The translations under genes and the position numbers were made by a program. Source: Seminavis robusta (lineage: Eukaryota; Bacillariophyta; Bacillariophyceae; Naviculales; Naviculaceae). From it: a DNA stretch of 64,000 nt. Below, piece after piece: positions 30,899-43,838 of this stretch (the stretch's first letter is position 1; each line of letters begins with the position of its first letter). A model generated the notes under the pieces. That model saw only the letters and a program-made list of their open reading frames with translations. It had not been told where the DNA came from and did no database searches. Where the stretch lies: contig CAICTM010000065.1 in NCBI GenBank assembly GCA_903772945.1, positions 1-64,000 on the forward strand, read 5' to 3'.

Positions 30899-33800
30899 TG
30901 CTTGATAGGAAGAGAGTGCCTTCCTTGGAACAGAGTAAGTCGTGGTAAAAAACTGGAGTCAAACTTCATTTGTAGCATTTCTTTCCTCCCGTATGCCATT
31001 CAGCATGGTCGTGGTAGACTCTGAAGTGATCGTTGAGTTTGCATGTTTTTGGTCAAGTCCTTGATGGACAAGAAAGCTTGAGGGCTTAGGAGTCGTTTGG
31101 AAGATCAGGATGAATAAGAACCTGCTCCCGAAATGACACAACATTGCTTGCTCATCCAAAGTCTCCCAATCAGTAGTGCCATGTACTCAATGCTCAGACT
31201 CCAGCGATACCTCCTAGGAAATTGTTCGAAAGCTTTCTGATGAATTGGAGTCCACACACTGAAAGGATTGTGCAAGAATAGGAACATCACTATCACATAG
31301 CATGAAGACATATGGGGCAATAAGAAGTGACTTGGCAAAGGATCATTAGAAGATTGGATCGTTGTTGGAGAGCCAGCATGTGTGGTGCCGTGAGACTGTG
31401 TCTTCAGTTCTCCTGATTGATCGATATTCGAAGCTGTTTTCTAAAGCAAGATCACTGGAGAGCTGAAGATTGTGCCCACTGACTGAGTTCCCAATGACTC
31501 CAAGGAGGCCCATCAGCTTGTATCTCGACAGGGTTCTGTTGGCCCGACATTTGCGAGGAAGCCTGGTTGGATTGGGGGTTGAGAAGAGACGACATAGGTG
31601 TCTTTAAGAGTTATTTATGCTTGAGAAAGGTATTGTACACAGGTCCGAAGACATGTGGAATTGAAAGTATGGGTCTGGGTTGGATCGGGATCAAAATGTT
31701 TTGGCCGATTGAAGCGGAAGAACAAGTTTGTGATGCAAGAGAGCCACTGGAATGGAAAACCGAAACTTAGAAGAAGAAACCAAAGAAAGACAAACACACA
31801 TCCGCACCCGGAGACATAGTCCAATGAGGATATGGTGGGGAAAGATATGGGAGCAGAGACAACATCAGCCATTTTAGCGGTGAGACTGAAGAAAGGTTGC
31901 TCCCTCCAAGAATCAGGGCTGAATTCGAAGTGTATTTTATAAATGTCTGCAGCAGACTCATCTGTCTCCACGCCAATACATGAGAAGGAATAGACCCGAG
32001 ATAGAAAGGCAAAATTGGGACAAAAGAATAGGCACATGAGAAACACTGTTGCCAAGTGTGTTATTCTGCCGAAGAGTCCATGAAAGCCCCATTGAGGCTA
32101 GCTGAAGAGAGCGGGAGATCTCATCAGAACTGAGATCTACCTGCTGCCATGTTGACCTGCAAGAATCAAAATCATACCCAAACATTGGGACTGGCGTGAT
32201 AAACTCATCAGTTGCTAGAACAGGGACATCAGCAGCGGACATAGGTAATCCCATGGTGGAAGAAGCAGGTTTCCACCAGCAGTGATTGGGCCGAAGCTGG
32301 AGCAGCTGTGGTGGAGTAGCATTGTCCACCAGAAGAGGGTGCCTTGTAAGGAAAATTGCGGAAACCACGATGTTCACTGGTGAAATGAGCACTGGGCCTT
32401 TGGAGAACTTCCCACAGTTGCGACAGTATTTAGCAACCACCTTCCCATCAACGAAATGGTTTGTTGGGCATCATCGGGAATGTTCTCCCTTGGAGCATGG
32501 AAGCAAGCTTGTCTTTGATAAGAGTTGTGAATTTGGAGTTGGTTTCAGCACTCAGGGCATTATCCTTTGGAGCACCTCGCTTGGGACATCTCTGGATCGT
32601 TTCTATGATGATAGTAGCTCCACAATAAAAGCAGGCGCCTCCACGAGGACGGTACCGCCACTGGTGACCCACTTTTCGATCCTGGCTGAGACTCCCCAAC
32701 TTTTGCCTCAACAGCCTTGTCATTGCTGCCTGGAAGCCTTTGGCCTGGGATCCCTGGATCCAAGATGTGGGCAAGGGCTCATAAAGTTTTCTGGTTGATG
32801 AGGACCCGATAGAGGGCATCCAAGTCATTCAAAGTGTCGAGTCTTCCAATTGTTTGTTCCCATAGTTGCTATCAAATCCGTGATGTCACTCTTGACAACA
32901 AGCTCATGACTTTGGACGAAAGTAGGACAACCACACCAAGGAGACCCCCAGGATGTGCTGGTTAGTTCAGGCATGGATCACTGGACATAAGTTCAATCGA
33001 ATCTCTTTGATGCAGCTTGCTTGCATGACAACATACATGGACACATTTTCCCCAGGAACTTGGTGAATGTCCAAGTGAAGAAGCTGTGCTTTGAGGGTCT
33101 CAATTTGCTGAGAGAAGGTCTGTATATCTTCTGACAGAAGAGCCAAGAGAAGCTGGGGCCCATTGTGCTTGCTCGAGGGACATATGATTTCAATTCTTCC
33201 TGGAGTGCATCAGTGCAAGAGTTCAAGACAGCCTTTCCCGGACCAGCAAGGTTGGTTAGATCATACTGGCAAACCGGATGTTTTGCAGATCCCATTGGCA
33301 TCGATGAATCTGACCCCATTGATGTGAAGTCCTGATGCCATTTTTCCATCATAGACTTGAGACCTGTCCAGGAGCAGTGAACATGTTGAATTTATTATTA
33401 TAGTGTTAGTATTAAGATCGCCAACAACAAGCTGAAGACCCCTTCCATCCATGCTCGTCATCATAATCTCAAAGGCGATAAGAGACGCAGAACATGAGAC
33501 CAGAAGCATTGACTCAGTAAAGTGGAGAAAGGAGACTGGGGGAATCCTTCAGTCCTTTCTTGCATGCCAATTCGATAGGTGATTGGTGCTGGATGTGGTG
33601 TGATTTTTTAGATGGTCGTCTCCATGAAAACCTGAGGCATAGGGTGCTTGAGGTTCCTTTCCCAGTCATCTGAGCCAGATCCTGTCAGGCTCCAGTGTGG
33701 TTGATACCTCCAAGTCGACGGGCTTCTGTAAGCTTGGTCTTTTCTTTGTTTTCCCAATGTGCTGAGGAGCTCTGGAATGAACTGCGTCAATGGTGCTGCA

Positions 33801-34972
33801 GTCAATGGTGGAGGATCAGATGGTGGGATATTGGATCAGATTCAAAGAAGGCTTTTCTGAAGCCTTGTGTGACTGAACAAGGATGACTGATGCTTGCGCG
33901 CTGTTGAAGATGAGATGAAGATGCTGAGAGCAGAGGAAGCGTCGTCAAGTCCATCAAGTGAGAATCACAAAGAGGCAATGGCAACAATAGAGGAGCGGTA
34001 ACAGGAGGAGCGGCAACAAGGAGGAGCTGGGTGGTATCCAGTCAAACGAGTCAATCGAGAGATGGATTTATGAGCTTTGTGAACAGTAGTTCGGCGAATT
34101 GGAGTTGTTTGGATCATTCAAACAACAAACTGCAAGCGAATCGGTCGTTGGTAGTTGAATGACCACGACGGTCGCGAGCGATCGATCGCTCATACGGATC
34201 TGTACATAGTTTAAAATTAAACACCGTTGCGCTTCAGCTGCAGTGTCTTTGAACTGGCTGCAGCTGATCTTTGAATGAGGATACTGACTCGCTTGCAGTC
34301 GATTGAACGACCAATGCCAGTCCTTGAGAACAACAACAACTCGCTCGTGTTGTCATCAGTGTGCGTCTCCCGTCAAGTTAATGAAAAAGTGAGCACTCGA
34401 AGCATGACTCAGGTTTGAACCCATAATAGAGGGTGAACTCGCTCCGGAAGCATGACTCAAGGCATGACACACAAGCCAGCCTTATATGCAGTAGGAGCTC
34501 ATATTTTCGATGAATTCTGTTAACTTGGATCGATCGATCGCGATCGACTCGAAGATGAGGCAATAAGGTTTGCCGGTGATAGAGATACCAGAGTAGACAG
34601 TAGAAGCGATAGTAGTAGTAGCAGTAACAGAAGCAGTACCAGTAGTGGTACCTGCGTCGATCGAAAAAAAGGTGGACTCCCATAGGAGTCCATTGTTTAA
34701 AATAAGGTCCTCATCGCGATTTCGATCAACGACAGGATGAAAGGTGGACTCCTTAGGAGTCCATGTTGCGATTGCTACGAGCGAATTCAAAACAACAAAG
34801 GGACTTGGCGACGAATCACAGGGAATTAAGTTGCAATAAGGGAAGGATAACGATGAAGATAATGAGAGGAAACTCAGGACTCTGCATCAAGGGATAGCCA
34901 TTCCATTGACAACCATAAGGGATAGACATATAAGAAAGAATGAGTAACATCTCATAACCTCGCATGCTACCA

Positions 34973-35123
34973 TGCGACAATACCATTGTGGATTGATTAA
35001 TCTAACGATCAGAGATGTAAAGTTTGTATTTCCAAATAAGTGAGCAGTTTATTGATTATTTTCTAGAATAAGCCTGCTAATTGTAAAGCTGTAAAGCTGA
35101 ATTGTAAGCTGTATCCCGTCGCA
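34973..35123 (-). repeat. Copia LTR (5' LTR of the longer copy)
   Basis: 151 bp, TGCGAC to GTCGCA. Its right edge abuts the reverse-transcriptase start of another copia element. Confidence 0.8.
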
Positions 35124-36723
35124 CCCCTGGTTTGGCTTTCTCGAAGCAGGGGAACCTATTTTGATGTGTCCACCTCCAATCAATGGCATTGGTCCACAAT
35201 GAGTTGCCATTGATCTCATCCAGCTTGTAAGCCTCTGCCTTGGTCCTTGAAACCCTCACTCCAAACTCATCTGACAGCACCACCAGTCCTCTTCTTCATC
35301 AGCCTCCATTGCTTTCTGATCCTATGAACTTCTTCCTGTTCTTCAGTACTTGTGGGCCCATTTCACCTGGACTCATGGACAAGCCTTTGAGGGCTGCATA
35401 CTTCTGCAAGGACTGTTGGGCTGTCCTTCCTGATCACTTCCATGGGTTCCAGGTAGCCTCATCCTAGGGAAACCACTCCACTTGACCTGACATCGATCTT
35501 TCCTTGTCTACAGGTTGTTTGGACCATTTGTGGTCTAGGATCTTATCAAAATCCCAGTACTCTGCATCAGCATCATCTGACCTGGTTAGCATCTTCACGA
35601 TCTCTTCATACTCATAGATCTTCGCTTCCACCCTTGAATTCCACCTTGCTTGGGTGGTACCATCTCATCATTGTAGACTCTTTAATCTGACCTTTTACAT
35701 CTCTTTCTACGCCTTTCTTATTGGGGATGCGGTCCCAGATGAACAGATCCTTGATGGTTTCCTTGGGTACCTCTGCTGGGGAGCCTTGAACTTGGGTTCC
35801 TCCCCGGGTTTGGTGCTGGGGTCCTTCTCCCCAGTCTGGGTGTACACAACAGGGCAGAAAGCTTCTTCGGTCCTGGCCCTATCTTCCTTGTGGAGAACTG
35901 AGACAGCATCCCTAGTGGTATCTGAGATGTTCTCCCCTTCAATCTTCCTCACCGCATATCTGACAATGAGTTGCTCAGTTTCAAGGGTTAGGATCCAAGA
36001 ACACATCCCATCACCATGGTCCAGAGCCCTGCCCAACCATCTTCCAAGCCTCTCATTTCCACCAACTGCTTGTCCAGGGAACTTGTGGGTAGGCTCATGG
36101 TACAGTACTACATCCCAGAACTTGAATTTGATGAGATTGGAGATGTCTGGGGTCTGCCCAGTAAGTTTTTCAATGGGTGTCCTCCATCCCAAACATTCCT
36201 TTGCAGTGTTTCTGTCTAAATCTGCGGCGTGTTGGATGGCCTTTGCCCAGGCTTGGGGTGCGCAACCCGTTGTGATCATCATCTTGGTTACACTCCCCTT
36301 GCACACCCCAATTCCAAACTCAGCACGATTTTGGGATGGCTTGAAAGGCTGGGTGAACTTGTCCTTGGACCAATACCTGCGCATGTAGTCTGTCCACACC
36401 TTGCCCATTTGCATCTTGGAGTTGTCCCGAAGGATGGATGGAGGGACACCAACTTGTTTGAAGAAATCGAGGAGGGCATTCGGGCCATCCTTTTCACTCC
36501 CCAAGCCATAGACAAAAATAGAGTGGGAATCGAGGCCATAGAAAATCTGACAGGCGTTGTATCCTTCATAGGAGGTGACTGTGGAGAAGAAGGTGTCGGT
36601 TGCAAAACCTTCTGGGAGGCGCCGGCGTTGGAGAACTGGGTTCATGGACTGGACTTGGTTTCTCATTGGAAAATGGGAGTTTATGCCTCCATAGGCAGTG
36701 GTAGCCTCAATAGTGTGCTGCAA
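35124..36723 (-). mobile_element. CoDi-type copia fragment: integrase C-part and RT start, fossil
   Basis: The minus strand reads an integrase region (36723-35707: IEATTAYGG at its start, a DNSKMQMGKVW block and GCAPQAWAKAIQHAADLDRN) followed by the RT beginning near 35283 (NGNSLWTNAIDWRWTH). At 35123 the 150-bp-LTR copia element cuts it. At its right end it joins directly to the integrase of a second CoDi element. It is broken and lacks both ends. Confidence 0.65.
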
Positions 36724-39293
36724 AGTCCTCAGTGAGAATCTTGTACGTCATACCATGACCAACATACTCTGAGACGCCAACAAACCTCCCCACACACTCG
36801 GTTGAGTCCTGTGGGAATTTCGCGTCATACTTCTGATAGTAGACTGGTTCATAAAACTCAAATTGAAGAAGTGCAGATATGTCAGGCGTGTACCCATGCA
36901 ACCACTCAAAGGGAGTTCTCCATCCAAGGCTCTCATATGCCATATGATTCTGCAGGGTGGTCACGTACTGTCCAGCAGTCAGCCAACACTTAGATGGTGC
37001 ATTCTTGGTGTCCAGCACCAGCTGTGTCTTGGTCTTGGTATCCTTCCATCCGTGTTCTGCATAGTTCTGATTCCCTCTGTATGGCTCAGAGGTTCGGTCG
37101 TTGATGCAAAAGGTCCGTAGGATGTCCTTGACCCGTTTGCTTGCCTGGGCCTGGGCATTGTCGCTCCTGATGCAGTTCATTGCTCCAAACCTTCGGATGT
37201 TGTCCATCAGTGTCTTGACATAGCTTGCGTCACTGGTACCAACGGGGTGTAATGACCTGTAGTGGGATGTGCGTCCAATGAAGAATTGGGCTGCCACAGA
37301 TCTGTCGTCAACCGCAGGGACACTGCCGTAGATAGTATCCGTAGCCACATCCTCTTGCCTTCTCGGAATGTTGAGGATCGGGTTGGGCGACAGTATCTGG
37401 CTTCGGAGAGTACGACCTTGGACAGCTCCCTTGGTACCATACTGGGTAGTGGCATCCATTGTTCGCTTGAGTGTATCGACACTAGTTCCCGGGAAGAACC
37501 GCCGCATCATTGGAATCTGCTCAGGGGGCCGCTTGCGGGATATGGGGGGCAGCTCAACACCGGTGTGGTGCTTGGCCCTGTTGTTCGACTTGAGAATGTC
37601 TCCGTCTTCATCTTCAACGTCGCTGGAACTGTCATCATCATCGTTTGAATGTACTGTCTCAACTTGTGGTCGTCTGTCAACAGAGGACTGCTTCTTGGAA
37701 CGAGGTCGACTGACTTCAGGCATCTTCCAAGTCCTTTTCTCCCCATCCTTCGTTGGGTCAGAGGGGCGGGTGGGACGGGAACGGGAGCGAGTACTTGGAG
37801 GCTCCCCACGAAGCTGGCCACGGGTTTGGACGCCAAAACAATGTTGTAAGTCCTCAGTGTCGGAGTCAGAATCAGTACCAGAGGAGTCGGAGTCTTCAGG
37901 ACCAGAGGAGTCGTCATAGGGGGACATAAGGTCGGGGACGCGAGCAAAGCACTGTCAGAGGGCTGCAACGTCAGCGTCATCCTCAAGGTCAGAATCATCG
38001 TCGGAGCTGGAGTCATAATGATGGCACTGACGGGATAAGAGGGCGGGGACATCATCAGCACAGGCAGGGACCAGATCGTCTTTGACAAGGTCAGCCATGG
38101 CAGCGATAATACTGCGGCGATCAATGGACTGCTTGGGGGTGGGACGAGAGGGGGTCAGGGCATCGTCATCCAAAGTCTTGAGTCTGCCCAAGCTGTCTAA
38201 AGGGGAATCTGCATCGTCAAGGACGGTAGTACTTTGGGTGTCATACCAATCATCGGACGGGACCGAATCAAGGCACGAGGGGTCCCACGGGTGTGGGCTA
38301 GTCAAATCTATCAAAGGGATGGAGTCGTCTTGCAGTCTTCCATCTCAGCATCAGTGGGTGGCCTACATTCTACATACGGAAGTCCATTGTGCATGGCCAT
38401 GGGGACTCTGAAACCATTTGGTGTGACAAAGTATGGGTCCACGCCAGTCACGGTCTTGGCTTTCTCGTGAACACAACAACCAAAGTGCTCCATCTGACCG
38501 GGACAAGCAATGGTACAGCCGTCATACATGACTGCACCCTGGTGGATGCGACCAAGGATGGGACCATGATCACTTCGCATGAACAAAACCACAGTAGCCA
38601 ACTGGAGGTTTCGAACTGTGTGATTGTCAATACCATTCAAATCAATGAATGTACCAGATAAATTCACAACACGTACATCATTGCCAAGGATAAATCCATT
38701 GGCGCCTCGATCCATCAATGCGCACCAAAGTCGTTTGCGGTGATGGATGAAGGCTGAGTAGTACGATACACAAGGGTGGTTGGGAACACCAGGACCTAAG
38801 GGGGTTCCAACCCAGTCATCATTGGCGGAAGGTATTGCCGATGTGGGCTGACTGTGTGCTACCCCGCTGTCATTTGTCTCTGAAGAGGTTCCTCGGCTAG
38901 ACCAGCTTGAGACAAAAGCTAGTTGCCGAGCCGAAAATCCGCTCTATCAGGGCCAGGCTTGGAGGAATGGACAGCACCGGAGGCAATGTCATCGACGTGG
39001 TCCAGCATGGGGTGGAATGCATGGTGGGCGGATCAATTGCTGGGGTGGCTAGCAGCAAGGTTACCTTCGCATGGCTTGGGTTTGGTGCCCATCATGCGAG
39101 CTGGGTGTGCCGGGTGCAGGTCATTGGACTTGGACTAGGGTGCCAAGTGGGATGGGCCAGCTCCAGGCTTGGCTTGTGCTTGGTTGGCTTCCATGGTGGG
39201 TGGCAGTGTGTCATCCACGCGTTCAGGGCGATCCTTCTCCTCATCCTGCTCTACCATTTCAGAAAGGTGAGCCTGTCGTGCAGGTGGACCAGG

Positions 39294-39716
39294 TGCACTA
39301 CGCTAAAAGCTAGTGTAAAGATCTTTCGAGTGTTTTGAGTTTGAGAGAATGAAAGTTATGAGAGGATTAGAAAGTTATGAAAACTAATCAACGAGAGAGA
39401 TCCACAATCAAAGGATCGTAGATCTGAACTCCCGCAGGAGACTGTAGAGTGTGATAAAGTAGGTTGTGGTAGCAATCCCACTCACTCCACGATCCAAAAA
39501 CGGAACGCGTGGAAGATTCGTCTAGCATTTATCTAGTAGCGTGGAATCTCTCCACGCCAGCTAAATATCTAGCGCGATGTTTCACCATTGACCTAGTATG
39601 ACTAGCGGTCATGAGAACCCTGTCTCAATGACTATTCACGAAAGACTCAGTCATGAGTCGAACTCAAACCCTATCTAGGATCGAGTCGCGAATAAGGCTA
39701 AGAGCCGTGTATTGCA
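39294..39716 (-). repeat. 3' LTR of second gypsy copy
   Basis: 423 bp. TGCACTACGC at the left and GTGTATTGCA at the right on the plus strand. Confidence 0.88.
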
Positions 39717-40549
39717 TTCGCCCCCTGACAAGGGTCACAGAAGGCACGACATCAGTCTGACAAGGAGAACATATGAATTAAAGTGCGGGGCACTCTCCGG
39801 AGATTGGATGTAGACATGTGCGTCGCACGATGGCAATCCTACAAGGGGATCAGGCCTTGTATGGGTGTAAATACCTTATGTTCCAAGTCTGGTAGACTGT
39901 GCCGCTACCAGTACTGGCGGTAGCATGTCGGAGCCGTACAGTGCCATTGTTATTGACTCGGTCTGTGTGGTAAGGACCTTTGTGCTTTGGCTGACCGAAC
40001 TAGCGGTTCTGATACTGATGAATCATCATAGTATCGTTGACATTGTGTTGATGAGGGACACGTGTCGCGTTCTCCCTATCGTTGTTTTTCTGGATAAGTC
40101 GTTGGCGACGTTCCTTGATGTATTTCCAGTTTGCTTCGAAACGGATGTTGTGAATCTTATCACGATTGACGCACGTGAACTTGCGACGAAGTCCAAGTTC
40201 ATCCCGGAGAGTCTTCTCGACCTCTGCGCGGGACTCACGTTCTCTGTCCATGACAACCTCGGCCGGTCATGGATACTGGGTAACCCATGTCTGTTTTAGA
40301 ACGATGGTTACTTCGTCTGCTGTCTTGGAGCAGACCTTGGTAGTTCATTGGTCCAATGAATCCACGAAGTTCCTTCCTGTTGGTAGGAGGAGCGATAGCT
40401 GGATCGCATCTATTGTCCTTTAGTTAAAGGTTGGATTCCTTCTCGAGTAGTCCAATGGTCTAGATACTCAAGTTCTTCCTTTCGAGGAAGGCCTTGGTAG
40501 TGTTGATTTTAAATCCGACTTCTTGAAGTCTTTGGAAAAATTCATCTAA

Positions 40550-41113
40550 CTATTCAACGTGATCCACCAGATCGTCGTCAGTTAGGATGAGTTGATCATC
40601 AATGTATGCACGGACATTTCCTAAGTCATGCATGCGTGTTTTCATCTTCCTTTGGAAGATGTCGGGACTATTACATAGGCCCATTGGCAACCTCTGGTAC
40701 TCGTGCTTTCCCCTCGGGAGTACGATGGTACAGTGTTGCTTCGAGTGAGGTGACAGCTCGATGTGATAGTGTCCCATGTTCAGGTCTAGACTAGTAGCGT
40801 ACTTGAATCCATCTAGATTCAAGAGCATGTCCTGTATTTTTGGGATAGAATAAGGCTTCCGCTTAATCCTTTTGTTCAGTTCCCGGAATTCAGAGATGAA
40901 TCGTACAGATCCGTCTTTCTTGGGAATGATAAAAGTTGGTGCCGTCCACTCGGAACAGTTTATCTCTTTGAGTACTCCTGCCTTGCAGAGACGTTCAACC
41001 TCTGTCTTGAGAGTGTTGGTATGGACACGTGGAGTAGGGTGAGCCCTAGTATAATAGGATTTAGCGTCGGGACGAAGTTCTACTTCGTAGTCGTCCATTT
41101 GCAACTCTCCCAC
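40550..41113 (-). pseudogene. Gypsy reverse transcriptase region (fossil)
   Basis: A Ty3-type RT with the CSEWTAPTFIIPKKDGSVRF fingers block, a SLDLNMGHYHI palm motif, MGLCNSP and YIDD. It establishes the family for both gypsy copies. Confidence 0.75.
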
Positions 41114-43415
41114 AGTACCCGTACTCCTGCCTTGCAGAGACGTTCAACCTCCATCTTAAGAGTGTTGGTATTGACATGTGGAGTAGGGTGAGCCCTAGTA
41201 TAATAGGATTTAGTGTCGGGACGAAGTTCTACTTTGTAGTCGTCCATTTGTAACTCTCCCAAAGTACCTTCGACTGGGTAGGAGCACTTGGTTGAGAAGG
41301 CATGAGGCAGTTCTTGCTCTCCCTTATTTAACTGATTTCGACTCTGGCACATCTGCCTTAAGTCAGTTTGTTCGTATGTCGCATCAAGAGTCTTCTTGAG
41401 ACTATCTGCACTGTCGTTGACAGCTGCAGGATCAGGAATGGAGAAGTTCTCTTCTCCATCGGTATTGCCATCTTTCGCAGGGAAAAATATGCTGTTCCAC
41501 TCCATTGACATGGTAGTGAAATCAAACTTGATTCTTAGGTCGGAGAGAGTGTCTTGACCTATGATCATGTCATGCGCCCCCAAGTTCTTGGTGACGTGTA
41601 AATTCCATTCGATAATTCTACTATCGCGGAACTCGGGAATCATGAGTGTGCCCTTACACTTCGTGCGGGGTTTCAATTCTTTTACAGAAGCAATCCGTAA
41701 TGTTTGGACGCCCCCATGATTCTTCATGAGTAAACTCTTAGCATGAGTTTGAGTAATTAAAGTTCCGGATTGCTCCTGTATCCAGTAAGCAACAGAGTGT
41801 AACGGGTTTTGTTTCCCTTTCTCTCGTCTGTTTTAAATCTAACATAGACGATAGTTTCGAGGTCTCTTGTTTGCGACGTTGATGAGTTGATTGGCCATGG
41901 ACGAAGTTAAAGATGCTGAACAGATCGTCGGAGTCTAGTTGAGTAGTTGCTAGGCAATTATCTAATTTGCCGTAGACTTCATTAGTTGCAAACAAATCTT
42001 GTTTACTATTTAGTGAGATAACTTCATCACTTAGGTAGTAGAAATCGGAACATGGTTGTTGAATCATCATCCTGGCCTAATCCTCAGACGGAGATCTCTC
42101 CCATCCGAATGATTGAAGTCGAATTCGGCAAGACGCCTTGTCAACGGCAGCCATTTTCTTTTCCATCATGTTGATGGATCCACAGAGGAGTTCCTCGTTG
42201 TCGAGTCGTCTGACTTGCGCTGGCAACATGTTGCATTCGCTTTTCTTCTTGCGATCAGCTTGACCGCAGCGTTGGAGACTTTCTTCATAAGGACAGAGAG
42301 TTCCTTCTTGGTGTAGGACTTGGCGTCGTCGGACTTGCGTTTCCAAGTTTGTTCTTGTTGTACGCTGGCTTGTTATCTTGTCAGACGAGGATGAACTTGG
42401 CCTTGAGCTTCTTCAGAGTCATGCAGTCAGCAGTGTTGTGAGTGCTGGACTCGTGGTAGTCGCACCATTTTTCTTCGTTCTTGGAAAAGTGGTCGTTGTT
42501 GCGAGTAGACTTGTACTTCTTGCTGTTGTTTCTTCTTCAAAGAGCTTGTTTGGCATCACCGCCCTTGTCAAAGTCTTCGGAGGATTCCATGCGTTCGCAG
42601 AATCCAATGGTTTCTCCATAGGAGCTGAGAAAGGATGAAGTGCGTGTTCGTCCATCTTCTTCATCCACGAGCGTGGAATTCCATGACAACAATGTCAATG
42701 ACTTCGTCATGGTGGTAGACGAGGAAGTTCATCGGCGTTCATCCGACTGAGGTTGTTGACATAGCCCGAGTAGACATATCAGCAGGCTTACGCATCTTGC
42801 GGCGCATGAAGCGTTTCTGCTTTTCAAGAGCCTTGTAGGGACAGACCGATTCGATACAGGCATTTATGCCAAACTAATGTCAGTATCGCCAAAGCAGGCT
42901 GAGCTGCTCGTTCCAGCAGCCTGGAAACGCGCTTGGAAAGCGACTTCGTCTTCACCCGCGGACGTCGCGTGGAGCAATCGCGTTGACTGCAATCTGGCGC
43001 AAGGCATTCCAACGTATTTCACGATGGCTGCACAGCTAGATTCGTAACTGCTCTTGGCAGAGCTAGAAGTCATCTCCTTGAGGAGGTTATGTTTGTTGTC
43101 AGGCGTTGCAATGGCGAGCCCGACGAAGACCTTCTCCATACGTCCAGCCCACTTGATGGTCTGACGTGGAGTCTCCGATCCATTGATGATTTGGACCTTG
43201 AAGTGTACTTGGCGCTCAGCATCTGCTGGAACAGTGCGAAGTTTGTAGGTGGTGGAGCGAGAATTGTCGATTTCGCATTCATCGTCGAGGTCGATGAGAG
43301 GAAGGATTGGTTTGTCGCGCAGCTTAGACTCGAAGCTGGTGTACGTGTCTTTGGCAATCTTCATGGTGAGGAATAGGTTGAGGGTAGCTGAAAGCTATTG
43401 TGTTTGTTAACAAAA

Positions 43416-43838
43416 TGCACTACGCTAAAAGCTAGTGTAAAGATCTTTCGAGTGTTTTGAGTTTGAGAGAATGAAAGTTATGAGAGGATTAGAAAGCTAT
43501 GAAAACTAATCAACGAGAGAGATCCACAATCAAAGGATCGTAGATCTGAACTCCCGCGGGAGACTGTAGAGTGTGATAGAGTAGGTTGTGGTAGCAATCC
43601 CACTCACTCCACGATCCAAAAACGGAACGCGTGGAAGATTCGTCTAGCATTCATCTAGTAGCGTGGAATCTCTCCACGCCAGCTAAATATCTAGCGCGAT
43701 GTTTCACCATCGACCTAGTATGACTAGCGGTCATGAGAACCCTGTCTCAGTGACTATTCACGAAAGACTCAGTCATGAGTCGAACTCAAACCCTATCTAG
43801 GATCGAGTCGCGAATAAGGCTAAGAGCCGTGTATTGCA
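43416..43838 (-). repeat. 5' LTR of second gypsy copy
   Basis: 423 bp, near-identical to 39294-39716. Confidence 0.88.

Larger units (their letters stand above)
26457..35123 (-). mobile_element. Ty1/copia (CoDi-like) retroelement cluster with 150-bp LTRs, fossil
   Basis: Three related LTRs (26457-26608, 27519-27666, 34973-35123) start TGCGAC and end GTCGCA. Read on the minus strand from 34973 the order is gag (CxxC...H....C knuckle near 32.6 kb), GAG pre-integrase (HxxLGHLSF, CxxC near 30.7 kb), integrase (30.0-30.6), reverse transcriptase (28.7-29.1) and RNase H (27.7-28.4), then the LTR at 27519. This is copia order. The piece 26457-27518 repeats only the LTR, RNase H and a bit of RT, so it is the 3' end of a second copy placed head to tail. 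Both are heavily broken. No matching target duplication is seen. Confidence 0.75.
39294..43838 (-). mobile_element. Ty3/gypsy (GyDi-type) element, second copy, fossil
   Basis: Bounded by 423-bp LTRs (43416-43838 as 5' LTR, 39294-39716 as 3' LTR) with the purine tract next to the 3' LTR, and flanked by a 4-bp duplication CAGG (39290-39293 and 43839-43842). Gag (about 43364-42077), protease and pol linker (42070-41100), Ty3-type RT (41113-40550) and remnants follow in order. The LTRs differ at about six places in 423 by eye, around 1.4 percent, so the insertion is fairly recent. Internally it carries several breaks and a local duplication near 41.1 kb. Same family as 11175-16318, but without the MITE. 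Confidence 0.85.

Noticed and set aside
35654-36388. 244-codon plus-strand ORF
   Set aside because: Antisense to the copia integrase region, whose minus-strand reading carries the conserved motifs.
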